Below, piece after piece: positions 33,134 to 41,023 of a stretch of 64,000 nt of DNA (within the stretch, counting starts at the first letter, position 1; every line of letters begins with the position of its first letter). Under the pieces are notes generated by a model, which worked only from the letters and a program-made list of their open reading frames with translations, searched no databases and was not told where the DNA came from. A program made the position numbers and the translations under genes. Source of the DNA: Halobacillus naozhouensis (GTDB lineage Bacteria; Bacillota; Bacilli; Bacillales; Halobacillaceae); NCBI RefSeq assembly GCF_029714185.1, contig NZ_CP121671.1, positions 806,001 to 870,000 of the forward strand, in the 5' to 3' direction.

Positions 33134-34342
33134 TCACTGATTATTTACTTTACCTTTATTCTTTCTTTGTTCAAGCGGTGCTGGGTCAATACTCTGATCG
33201 TTAGCAGTTAAGTCTATTCCATAGTCTTTAGCAAAAACCATGTGAGTATCCACCAGACCATCTTCTGTGTTTTCATCTAAATGAAATACTCTGGCACCGC
33301 GCAGCCTATTCTTTTCAGACCCTGATAAGCCGTATGCGCCAAAACCTGTGCTGCCGGCATAGCCGAGCATAATGCCGTAATAATTGCCTGCGTATGTATT
33401 GATGTGGTCATGGCCGCAAAAGACTCCTTTGACATCCCCTCTCTCAAGCATCGCTGAAAACAGGCCGCTATTAAACGGACCAGGGCACTCATCCTCATTT
33501 CTTTCACCAGTGATGCTGTGCTTTTTCACAGCTTTGGCATGGTCATCTGCGGTTCTTCCGTCAACACTTGCGAACCACATATACCTATGTTCCCAGAGAG
33601 GGATATGGATGAAGACAAGGGAAGGCACCTTACGTCCCCATTGCTGTTCGATTTTCTTTGATGTTTCATAATACCAGCTTACCTGGTTAAAGCGGAGCCA
33701 GTCCCATGTCGGGTAACCTGAAAAGTCCTGGCCGGCAATCGTTTTTGGAGCATATCTGCCACTATCCAGCAGCCAAAGGTTGAAGGCTGCCTTATTGCCT
33801 TTGGAGTTTTTAATAAGAAGATTCATATTCCCGGTTCCGGTAGTGTCTTTTGGCCCACGCGTATTTACATTATGTTTGTAGGATATGTAAACGTCCAGCA
33901 TATCTTCTTCGTCAAGACCGCTTTTTGGAGTAGAATCCTCATCATGGTTACCAAATGTCACAGCCCATTTGATGCTGCGCTGTTCCATTGGTTGGGCAAC
34001 ATTGTTCATAGCTTGCTTCATTTCAGTAGGTGTCTCACAACCAATCGAAATATTGTCCCCGTTAAGGACAACGAGATCCGGTTTTTCTGAATCCAGCACT
34101 TTTTCCATGAGCTCGATTGTACGGCGATCTATGTGTTCATCATCCTGGGTATCGTTAAACTGTACAATTTTGAACTTTCCATCCTGGTTAAATTGAAGCT
34201 TTGCATGATCGTTTTTTGCAGCATAAGCTGTGTTTCCACTGAACAATCCCGTGGCCCCACCTGTAGAAGCCAGTGTTAATGCCAGTGTGCTCATTCCCCC
34301 TAATTTAATAAAATCCCTTCTGTTGAAATCTTTTTGATTCAT
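33134..34342 (-). CDS. Tat-exported calcineurin-like metallophosphoesterase
   Basis: 402 residues. The N-terminus has a twin-arginine signal (FNRRDFIKLGG followed by a hydrophobic stretch and AYAAKN cleavage region), so the enzyme folds with metal in the cytoplasm and is exported. Metallophosphoesterase motifs are FNDTQDDEH, LNGDNIS, FGNHDED, and GHDH near residue 310. It is a phosphomono- or diesterase of the Icc/purple-acid-phosphatase group. It is divergent from a secreted EEP-family enzyme, suggesting joint phosphate scavenging from phosphodiesters or phospholipids. No Pho box could be recognised with confidence. Confidence 0.9.
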   Translation of the reverse strand: MNQKDFNRRDFIKLGGMSTLALTLASTGGATGLFSGNTAYAAKNDHAKLQFNQDGKFKIVQFNDTQDDEHIDRRTIELMEKVLDSEKPDLVVLNGDNISIGCETPTEMKQAMNNVAQPMEQRSIKWAVTFGNHDEDSTPKSGLDEEDMLDVYISYKHNVNTRGPKDTTGTGNMNLLIKNSKGNKAAFNLWLLDSGRYAPKTIAGQDFSGYPTWDWLRFNQVSWYYETSKKIEQQWGRKVPSLVFIHIPLWEHRYMWFASVDGRTADDHAKAVKKHSITGERNEDECPGPFNSGLFSAMLERGDVKGVFCGHDHINTYAGNYYGIMLGYAGSTGFGAYGLSGSEKNRLRGARVFHLDENTEDGLVDTHMVFAKDYGIDLTANDQSIDPAPLEQRKNKGKVNNQ

Positions 34343-34621
34343 CGTATGACCTCCTGTAATTGTGTTAGCATTTCACCTAATAGAATAGCTAAAGAAAATT
34401 AAATAGGTATGTACGGTCTGTAAACTATTGCTATAAAAAAGGATTCTATCCAGAAACATAGTTTTTATTTATCAATGTTCTTCTAAAGCATTCTTCGCAT
34501 TTAGTAGGTTACAATCTAGGAATTTGAGGATAGCTTTAAAAGAATTTACATCTATTTATTAGGGACTTCACATAATTTTGGTACTTTTTATTTGTATTAA
34601 CATTTTAGAGGAGGTTACAAA

Positions 34622-35530
34622 TTGAGGAAAGTATGGAATGTTTTTATGTTGCTGCCCGTTTTATTTTTGATGGTGGGCAGCTTACTGTCCAGTCCCTTAG
34701 AGGCTTTTGCTTCTGAAAAAAGTAGTCAAGCTGCTGAAACAGAGTTAAGGGTGATGACGTTCAATTTAAGATATTTAAATGATAGTGATCCCTCTCCCCA
34801 TACGTGGGAAGAAAGGCGTCCGACTGTGCGTCAGGTAATCAGAAAGGAACAACCTGATATCATTGGAACGCAAGAGGCTGTCTATCAACAGGTTAGACAG
34901 GTTGGTACCGATTTATCGAACTATAAATGGATTGGGTTAGGCAGAGAGGGAGGAAGCAAAGGAGAATTCATGGCGGTGTACTATAATGAGAACCGCTTTA
35001 CGCCACTGGAATATGACCATTATTGGCTATCAGATACTCCACATATTGTTGGCTCGACTTCTTGGGGAAATACGATTCCACGGATGGTCACGTGGGTCAA
35101 ATTTCATGATACCAAAACAGATCAGTCATTTTATTTTGTCAACACACACTTTGACCACATATCTGAGGAAGCGAGAGAGAAGAGTGCAGCTTTAATCAAT
35201 GAAAAAGTAAAAGAGTTTGGCTCTGAGCTGCCTGTTATCTTAACGGGAGATTTTAATGCCAGTCCTGATAGTAAGCCTCACGAAATCCTTACAAAAGAGG
35301 GGCCATTTGTAGATACTTGGACTGCAGCAGATATAAGAATTAACGAACACCTCGGTACATTTAACGGATTCAATGATCCTACTGGCGGAGGACCGGACAA
35401 ACGGATTGACTGGATTTTATCAACTGAGAATGTAACAACACAGTCTACCGAAATTGTAAACTACCGAAAAAATGGCCAGTATCCTAGTGATCACTACCCA
35501 GTTATTTCAGATCTGACTCTACAATACTAG
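34622..35530 (+). CDS. Secreted endonuclease/exonuclease/phosphatase family protein
   Basis: 302 residues with a Sec signal peptide (residues 1 to about 31, LEAFA cleavage region). EEP-family catalytic motifs: MTFNLRY, GTQEA, NTHFDH, LTGDFNASPDS, and SDHYPV at the end. Members are Mg-dependent phosphodiesterases including nucleases and sphingomyelinases; this short form resembles extracellular EEP hydrolases of Bacilli. TTG start with AGAGGAGG 7 bases upstream. Divergent neighbour is a Tat-exported phosphoesterase. Confidence 0.88.
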   Translation: MRKVWNVFMLLPVLFLMVGSLLSSPLEAFASEKSSQAAETELRVMTFNLRYLNDSDPSPHTWEERRPTVRQVIRKEQPDIIGTQEAVYQQVRQVGTDLSNYKWIGLGREGGSKGEFMAVYYNENRFTPLEYDHYWLSDTPHIVGSTSWGNTIPRMVTWVKFHDTKTDQSFYFVNTHFDHISEEAREKSAALINEKVKEFGSELPVILTGDFNASPDSKPHEILTKEGPFVDTWTAADIRINEHLGTFNGFNDPTGGGPDKRIDWILSTENVTTQSTEIVNYRKNGQYPSDHYPVISDLTLQY

Positions 35531-35539
35531 ACATATTTT

Positions 35540-35571
35540 GGGCAGCTTTTTCCACGTTTAAAAAGCTGCCC
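35540..35571. terminator. Hairpin between convergent secreted hydrolase and lectin genes
   Basis: GGGCAGCTTTTT and AAAAAGCTGCCC, a perfect 12-base stem; can act on both strands. Confidence 0.7.
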
Positions 35572-35588
35572 TTCGTTATTCTATAAAA

Positions 35589-36803
35589 TTACTGCCCACG
35601 ATAAATGTGGATCAGCTCACGATTATCTCCTCGCGCAAACACATCAACCCGGTTCGGTCCCCAGGACACCGCGGCTGGCTCCGAATTCAATGATCCGCCA
35701 AGGTTTTGCCAGTTGGACCACATCGAGCCGTTCCATGTTCTAAGATAAAGGTTTCGATTCGTGCCACGGACGAACACTTGCAGTTGATTTGGTCGTGTGG
35801 AGGAAACGGCAGGGCCTGATGTTAAGGTTCCGCCAAGACTCTCCCAGTTACTCCAGTTGGAACCGTTCCACCATTTGTGGATTAAGTTTTGATTTTGCCC
35901 TCTGGCGAAGACGTCAATTCGGTTCGGTCCCCAGGACACGGCCGCGGGTGCTGAGGATAGGGAGCCGCCGAGGTCTTCCCAATCTTCCCAGCGCGAGCCA
36001 TTCCATGTTTTCTTATACAGGCGGTTGTTGGTGCCTCTGACAAAGACATCGAGCTGGTTTGAACGACGGGAAGAAACAGCAGGGGCACTCGTTAGCGTAC
36101 CGCCGAGACTTTCCCAGTCACTCCACTGGCTGCCATTCCACCATTTGTGGTAAAGGCTGTCATCGGTTCCTCTTACGAATACATCAATTCGATTAGGCCC
36201 CCAGGACACGGCTGCGGGTGCTGACGTTAAGGTGCCGCCAAGGTTCTCCCAGTCACTCCACTGGCGGCCGTTCCACCATTTGTGATACAGACGATCTCCG
36301 GTTCCTCTGGCGAACACGTCAAGTCGATTTGGCTGCCACGAAGCTGCAGCGGGTCCTGACGTCAGCGTTCCTCCTAGACTTTCCCAGTTGGACCAGCCTT
36401 GGCCCGGCCCTGGTTGTGGCTGCCCTCCGCCGCCTCCGATTGCATCCAGAGTGATTTGAATGACGCGGGTCAAAATTCGCTGAGCGACATTTGGGGCAAT
36501 ACCAAATTGTCTGAAGAACAAGTTCAGCCATGGGATCCGCGCTTGGAATTGGGTGTAGATTTGGCTGGCGGATTGGCTGGTGTCGGCCTGGTTAAGCGTA
36601 AAGCTGACAGCAAGAGAAAATACATAATCAATTATGCCACGGTTCATGCCTGCTTGCTCGAGCTGGGTATACAAGTTGCTGTGCTGTGTACGAAGCAGCT
36701 GCATCACTTCCTGTAAACTCGGCTGCTGGCGCATATAGGCTTGGGGCGGGGCGTAGTAATAAGCTGGCATGTATGGGGGCTGCTCATATGGATGTCTAAA
36801 CAT
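35589..36803 (-). CDS. Six-repeat PLL-type beta-propeller lectin-like protein with novel N-terminal domain
   Basis: 404 residues. Residues 1-25 are Pro/Tyr-rich, about 30-130 form a helical domain I do not recognise, then a Gly/Pro/Gln linker, then six repeats of about 45 residues built on WSNWESLGG.L.S.PA..S..PN.LDVF.RG....L..K.WNG. This repeat occurs in fucose-binding PLL/AAL-like propellers (DUF346). No signal peptide is visible. The start at 36803 follows AAAGGAGG; codon 1 at 36824 is unsupported. DNA is more GC-rich than the surroundings, which hints at transfer. A surface or spore-coat sugar-binding role is an inference. Confidence 0.85.
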   Translation of the reverse strand: MFRHPYEQPPYMPAYYYAPPQAYMRQQPSLQEVMQLLRTQHSNLYTQLEQAGMNRGIIDYVFSLAVSFTLNQADTSQSASQIYTQFQARIPWLNLFFRQFGIAPNVAQRILTRVIQITLDAIGGGGGQPQPGPGQGWSNWESLGGTLTSGPAAASWQPNRLDVFARGTGDRLYHKWWNGRQWSDWENLGGTLTSAPAAVSWGPNRIDVFVRGTDDSLYHKWWNGSQWSDWESLGGTLTSAPAVSSRRSNQLDVFVRGTNNRLYKKTWNGSRWEDWEDLGGSLSSAPAAVSWGPNRIDVFARGQNQNLIHKWWNGSNWSNWESLGGTLTSGPAVSSTRPNQLQVFVRGTNRNLYLRTWNGSMWSNWQNLGGSLNSEPAAVSWGPNRVDVFARGDNRELIHIYRGQ

Positions 36804-36956
36804 GGATCTACCTCCTTTATTCATACAAAATCAGTATATGCAGAGCTGGGCGGAAGTGGGAATTCTTATTTGCTTCCTGACAACGAGCTCATATTGCGAA
36901 CAAACAGCAATTGTGATAAAATAAAACCATAACATTTCCTATAACTTACTTATGTA

Positions 36957-37098
36957 TATAAGGGGAGTAGCGTTGGAATGGGGGAAACTCATTCCAAAAT
37001 AAAGTCCTCACGACATGGTTTTATAACCATCGGCTTTATTGACAAGCGATTGTTCAGCGAGACCTTTGCCCATCAGCGGCAAAGGTCTCGCTTTTTTT
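36957..37098 (+). ncRNA. yybP-ykoY manganese riboswitch
   Basis: AAGGGGAGTAGCGTTGG, a P2 hairpin (TGGAATGGGGGAAACTCATTCCA), AAAGTCCTCACGACATGG, CGGCTTTATTGACA, GTTCAGCGAGACCTTTGCC and its partner GGCAAAGGTCTCGC followed by seven T residues. The conserved GGGGAGTAG loop, the CGGCTTT...GACA block and the GACCTTTGCC terminator arm match the yybP-ykoY consensus. Manganese binding normally disrupts the terminator and turns expression on. The regulated gene would be the 50-residue protein starting at 37133. Confidence 0.9.
37057..37098 (+). terminator. Expression-platform terminator of the manganese riboswitch
   Basis: GCGAGACCTTTGCC and GGCAAAGGTCTCGC form a perfect 14-base stem with a 7-base loop and a T7 tract. 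Confidence 0.92.
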
Positions 37099-37132
37099 AT
37101 TGACAAAATGACCATAATGGAGAGGTGCTAGA

Positions 37133-37285
37133 ATGAAAGTAAATACATTAACTCTAGAAAAGATGAAGCGGATCGCTGCGATGTTGCAAAAGCAAGGGGT
37201 AAATGTTGAGCTAATCAAGAAGCCCAAGCCTTTAGATGTTTTTCCAAAGAAGCAATTTACTGTCATGACAGATCCAAAGTTGTAA
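37133..37285 (+). CDS. 50-residue basic protein downstream of the manganese riboswitch
   Basis: MKVNTLTLEKMKRIAAMLQK and 30 more residues, ending TVMTDPKL; basic, soluble, no transmembrane helix, no cysteine or histidine. GAGAGGTG precedes the ATG. I do not recognise a family. It lies 35 bases after the riboswitch terminator, so its expression should depend on manganese. Usual yybP-ykoY targets are exporters or MntP-like membrane proteins; a small soluble protein is unusual and recalls E. coli MntS in size, though there is no visible similarity. The next gene is 56 bases downstream and may be cotranscribed. Confidence 0.6.
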   Translation: MKVNTLTLEKMKRIAAMLQKQGVNVELIKKPKPLDVFPKKQFTVMTDPKL

Positions 37286-37341
37286 TAGTGTATAACGATA
37301 AACAGTTCGTATAAATTACTTCATTTAAAAGGAATGATCAT

Positions 37342-37779
37342 ATGAAGCTTATCAAGACAGATATGCCAGGTTTCATCAATAGGGAAATGGAACAGCTGCA
37401 GAAAACCGTGTCGCCTTTCATGAAGAAAGTATCTAACTATACATTGGTTTCATTGCCGTTCATTGCGATTTCCCTCATTAATCTCGTTTATTTATTAGTT
37501 GGTGCTCAGGGAGAAGTCTCACTGTTTACTCTCGGATTTTACGCACTGCTTGGTGCTATTGGTCTAGCACTATCGAAAGAAGCCAAGTTTCAAAAAAAAG
37601 AAATGGCCAAACGAAGCAGGGACTATATCATCGAGCGTATTCATAAGAGTGAAGTGATGTCTGAGGACAGTAAAAAGGAATACGTGTCTCTCATTAAAGG
37701 CCAGCCTTTCCACACAATGAACTATTTCATCAAGTTTCTGGAAGAGGAAAATCGAGAAAGCAGAATACAGGCCTATTAG
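37342..37779 (+). CDS. DUF5392-like two-helix membrane protein
   Basis: 145 residues: an amphipathic N-terminus, two hydrophobic helices at about 32-52 and 60-80 (LVSLPFIAISLINLVYLLVG and SLFTLGFYALLGAIGLALSK), and a charged cytoplasmic tail rich in Lys and Glu. It resembles an uncharacterised Bacillales family (DUF5392). Function unknown. AAAAGGAATGATC precedes the start. A terminator follows at 37784. It is downstream of the manganese-riboswitch peptide gene on the same strand. Confidence 0.75.
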   Translation: MKLIKTDMPGFINREMEQLQKTVSPFMKKVSNYTLVSLPFIAISLINLVYLLVGAQGEVSLFTLGFYALLGAIGLALSKEAKFQKKEMAKRSRDYIIERIHKSEVMSEDSKKEYVSLIKGQPFHTMNYFIKFLEEENRESRIQAY

Positions 37780-37783
37780 GATG

Positions 37784-37817
37784 AAAAAGGACTCAGAGGA
37801 TAATCTGGGTCCTTTTT
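37784..37817 (+). terminator. Rho-independent terminator
   Basis: AAAAAGGACTCAGA and TCTGGGTCCTTTTT stem with 6-base loop. Confidence 0.88.
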
Positions 37818-38053
37818 ATATAGGAGAGAAGAGAATTACGGCTTCCTGTCTGGGGAGGCTTTTTTTGTTTCATTGACAAGGGAGATAGTCGTTTTAGTGT
37901 ATAAATAAAAATAGTTATGCATTTTTATAAAAACTGTTTGAATTTATCGAATTTTACGGTAGAATATAATACATGTTTTAACTTTATAAAATTCAAAAGT
38001 GAATAGGCGTCATGAAGTTGCTTGTATAAACGTTTTTCACCTTAATTAAAGTG

Positions 38054-38077
38054 ATTTTATTCATATATGAATAAAAT
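38054..38077. promoter_or_regulatory. Perfect 24-base palindrome upstream of the sigma-54 activator gene
   Basis: Reads ATTTTATTCATA on one arm and TATGAATAAAAT on the other with no spacer, ending 28 bases before the GTG start. A nested second inverted repeat (ATGAATAAAATATTCAT) overlaps it. A TATAAT sits upstream at 37965-37970. Probably an operator for autoregulation. Confidence 0.6.
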
Positions 38078-38105
38078 ATTCATAGCCGGACGGGGAGGTT
38101 GAATC

Positions 38106-39476
38106 GTGGGAACAGATACCTGGAATGAATATCAGGCGATACTGCATTCGCTGAAAGATGACATTATCGTCACGAAGCCGGACGGAACGATCATGATCGC
38201 AAGTGAGACTGCAGGCGACATATACGGAATGGAGGCCGATCATTTAGTCGGGCGTTCCGTGTTCGATCTTGAAAAGGACGGGGTATTCACACCGCTCGCC
38301 ACGCCGATGGTATTACGGATGAAAAAGCGCGTAACCTTCATTCAAACGGCTGCGAGTGGAAAGAAGTTGATGGTGACGGCACTTCCTGTACAGGGCCCTG
38401 CTGGTGAGATCACGCGCATTGTAAGTTATTCGCATGATATTACCGAGCTCAAGGAATTGAAGTCTTACATTGCCGACATGGAAGATGAGATGAAGCAGGT
38501 GCAGCACGAACTCGACCGTGTGAAACAAAAACAGCTGTCTCAGGAAGGCATAGTGTGGAAAAGTCACAAGATGCAGCAGATCATTCAAACCACCGAGCAG
38601 GTAGCGGATGTCGATGTGAATGTGCTGCTGCTTGGTGAGTCAGGAGTGGGGAAGTCATCGCTTGCTCAATTTATCCATAAGCGGAGTTCGCGTAAGGATG
38701 GCCCATTTATTGAAATCAATGCAGGGGCGATTTCTGAAACGTTGTTTGAGGCAGAGTTGTTCGGATATGTAGATGGAGCTTTTACAGGGGCTAAAAAGGG
38801 CGGCAGTAAAGGGTTTGCTGAGCTGGCTGAGGGAGGAACACTGTTTATCGATGAAATCGGTGAACTTTCCCAGCAGAATCAGGTCAAACTGTTAAAGCTT
38901 ATTCAGGAGAAGCAATTTTACCGGATTGGCGGGCGCGAGTTAAGGACAGCTGATTTTCGCTTAATTACGGCCACCAATAAAGACCTCTCAGAGTCAATTG
39001 CTAAACATGAGTTTCGTGAAGATCTCTACTTCCGCATTAATGTCGTGCCGATCCAAATTCCCCCGCTCCGCGAACGTCCTGATGATATACCGGCTCTGAT
39101 TGATCATATGATGGAGACCGTTTCTGATAAATATCGGAAGAAGAAGGTTCTCGATGGAGTGGTGTGGCAGGAGCTGCTGCTGAATCGATGGACGGGCAAT
39201 GTCCGTGAATTGATTAATGTCATCGAACGGCTTGTGGTCACGTCTGTCGGGGAAGTGATTACGTTAGAGGATTTGCCGTCGGAGTTTAGGAACAACACAC
39301 CAGCTCGTTTTAACAAACAACCAGACGAAACCCTGCCTGACACCTTAGCTCGTGTCGAGAGGCAAATTTTATTAGAAGCAAAGCAGCACTGCAAATCAAC
39401 TGTAAAAATGGCGGAATTCCTAGGGGTTAGTCAGCCTTCTGTGTTTAGAAAATTGCGAAAACATGGAATAAACTAA
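38106..39476 (+). CDS. Sigma-54-dependent transcriptional activator with PAS domain
   Basis: 456 residues: N-terminal PAS sensor (about 8-120, ILHSLKDDIIVTKPDGTIMI), a heptad-like linker (about 120-150), AAA+ domain with Walker A GESGVGKSS, sigma-54-contact loop DGAFTGAKKGG and LFIDEIGELS, and a C-terminal Fis-type helix-turn-helix (VKMAEFLGVSQPSVFRKLRK). GTG start after GGGGAGG. Immediately downstream lies a -24/-12 promoter driving a permease and a GABA-type aminotransferase, so this is their activator. The ligand of the PAS domain is unknown; 4-aminobutyrate or a related amino acid is likely. Confidence 0.95.
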   Translation: MGTDTWNEYQAILHSLKDDIIVTKPDGTIMIASETAGDIYGMEADHLVGRSVFDLEKDGVFTPLATPMVLRMKKRVTFIQTAASGKKLMVTALPVQGPAGEITRIVSYSHDITELKELKSYIADMEDEMKQVQHELDRVKQKQLSQEGIVWKSHKMQQIIQTTEQVADVDVNVLLLGESGVGKSSLAQFIHKRSSRKDGPFIEINAGAISETLFEAELFGYVDGAFTGAKKGGSKGFAELAEGGTLFIDEIGELSQQNQVKLLKLIQEKQFYRIGGRELRTADFRLITATNKDLSESIAKHEFREDLYFRINVVPIQIPPLRERPDDIPALIDHMMETVSDKYRKKKVLDGVVWQELLLNRWTGNVRELINVIERLVVTSVGEVITLEDLPSEFRNNTPARFNKQPDETLPDTLARVERQILLEAKQHCKSTVKMAEFLGVSQPSVFRKLRKHGIN

Positions 39477-39480
39477 AAAT

Positions 39481-39498
39481 TTGGCATGATAGTTGCAT
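39481..39498 (+). promoter_or_regulatory. Sigma-54 (-24/-12) promoter
   Basis: TTGGCATGATAGTTGCAT fits TGGCAC-N5-TTGC: GG at 39483 and GC at 39495 are exactly 12 bases apart. It lies between the activator gene and the permease gene. Confidence 0.85.
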
Positions 39499-39628
39499 TA
39501 TTATAGAGCAGGTACTTTTTATCAGACTGCTGAAGCAGGCGATCATAATTAGATCATTGCTGTGGCAGGGCTTTTCCCGGCTTATTCAAAACTGAATAGC
39601 TGGATCAGAAAAATGAGGAGGGATTGTT

Positions 39629-41005
39629 ATGGAACCAAAAAGAAGTACCTTGATACCAGAAGAACCTGCATTAAGAAGGGCAGATGTTTGGAAGTTTATG
39701 ATTCCATCATTGCTCGGGATTATCCTGTTTCTTATCCCGATTCCGTTTGGTGGCAAAATTACAATCGGAGTCGGAGTATTTGCTGAAACGTTTCAGGGAG
39801 CTTTTGATAATTATCTCGTTGAAACAATGACCGTCGTACTTGTCCTATCAGCAGTTGGCGCTTTGTTCGCTAAACTTGCTAAGCCTGCCTTTATTGTGGA
39901 CAAGCCCTTTATGAAAGGATTGTTCGATATTGGCTGGGGCTGGGTGATCACACGGATTGTTGCTGCAATTTTTGCGATTTTAACTTTATTCCAACTCGGT
40001 CCGAGTGTGATTCATTCAGATTTAACCGGTGGTACGGTGTTGTACTCATTAATTCCAGTGTTAACCACGTGGTTCTTATTTGCCGGATTTCTGATGCCGT
40101 TGCTTATGGATTTTGGATTGATGGATTTCTTTGGAACAATGTGCAGGAGAATTATGCGCCCGTTATTCAGAGTACCGGGCCGTTCATCGATTGATGCCCT
40201 TGCTTCGTGGATGGGCGCAGGAACAGTTGGGGTTTTGATTACTACACAGCAGTATGAAAGTGGCTATTATACGAAAAGGGAAGCCGCGGTGATTGCGACA
40301 AACTTTTCCATCAATTCAATTGCATTCAGTCTTGTTGTCATTAGTTTTATCGGACTGGAAGATATGTTTGTGCCGTTCTATCTGACGGTTGCCTTTTCAA
40401 GTATCGTAGCGGCGATTATCTGCCCGCGAATCCCGCCTCTTTCCAGAAAAGAGGATACGTATTATGAGGGAACAGGCAAGCAGATTTCTGAAGATATGCC
40501 TGAGGGAACCTCGAACGTGAAATGGGGTTTTCAAAAAGCTGTCGAGCAGGCTTCGAAGATTAAGAGCGGTGGGGAAGTTGTAAAAAGTGGCGTGAAGACG
40601 GTGGCGGATATCTACTTAGGATTGCTTCCACTCGTTATGGCTCTCGGAACGCTAGCTTTAATCATTGCGGAATTCACACCGATCTTTGATTATATTTCCT
40701 ACCCGTTTGTCCCGATTCTCGAATTGCTGCAAATTCCTCAAGCTGCTGAGGCGGCACCGGCGATGCTTGTTGGATTTGCCGACATGTTCCTGCCGGCTGT
40801 CATTGGAGCGGGAATTGAAGCAGAACTGACGAAATTCGTAATCGCCTGTATTTCCTTGACCCAGCTAATTTATATGTCTGAAATTGGCATGCTGCTGATT
40901 AAATCGGAAATCCCGATTACTGTCGGCGAACTGTTCATCATTTTTTTACAGAGGACGGTTATCACACTACCTATCATCGTTGCAATTGCTCATATTATTT
41001 TTTAA
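39629..41005 (+). CDS. YjiH-type nucleoside-recognition (gate) domain membrane protein
   Basis: 458 residues, roughly ten to eleven helices, with the YjiH-family layout and nucleoside-recognition gate-like segments (LIPVLTTWFLFAGFLMPLLM, ASWMGAGTVGVLITTQQYES). Members are encoded next to amino-acid degrading enzymes and are thought to be transporters. GAGGAGGG precedes the ATG. It follows the -24/-12 promoter and precedes a GabT-like aminotransferase, so it probably imports the amino acid that enzyme uses. Confidence 0.85.
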   Translation: MEPKRSTLIPEEPALRRADVWKFMIPSLLGIILFLIPIPFGGKITIGVGVFAETFQGAFDNYLVETMTVVLVLSAVGALFAKLAKPAFIVDKPFMKGLFDIGWGWVITRIVAAIFAILTLFQLGPSVIHSDLTGGTVLYSLIPVLTTWFLFAGFLMPLLMDFGLMDFFGTMCRRIMRPLFRVPGRSSIDALASWMGAGTVGVLITTQQYESGYYTKREAAVIATNFSINSIAFSLVVISFIGLEDMFVPFYLTVAFSSIVAAIICPRIPPLSRKEDTYYEGTGKQISEDMPEGTSNVKWGFQKAVEQASKIKSGGEVVKSGVKTVADIYLGLLPLVMALGTLALIIAEFTPIFDYISYPFVPILELLQIPQAAEAAPAMLVGFADMFLPAVIGAGIEAELTKFVIACISLTQLIYMSEIGMLLIKSEIPITVGELFIIFLQRTVITLPIIVAIAHIIF

Positions 41006-41023
41006 AAAGGATGGATGTTCAAC

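Noticed and set aside
35600..36430. Regularly spaced direct repeats that could suggest a CRISPR or VNTR array
   Set aside because: Repeats are about 140 bases, diverged, and encode propeller blades in one frame; no spacers.
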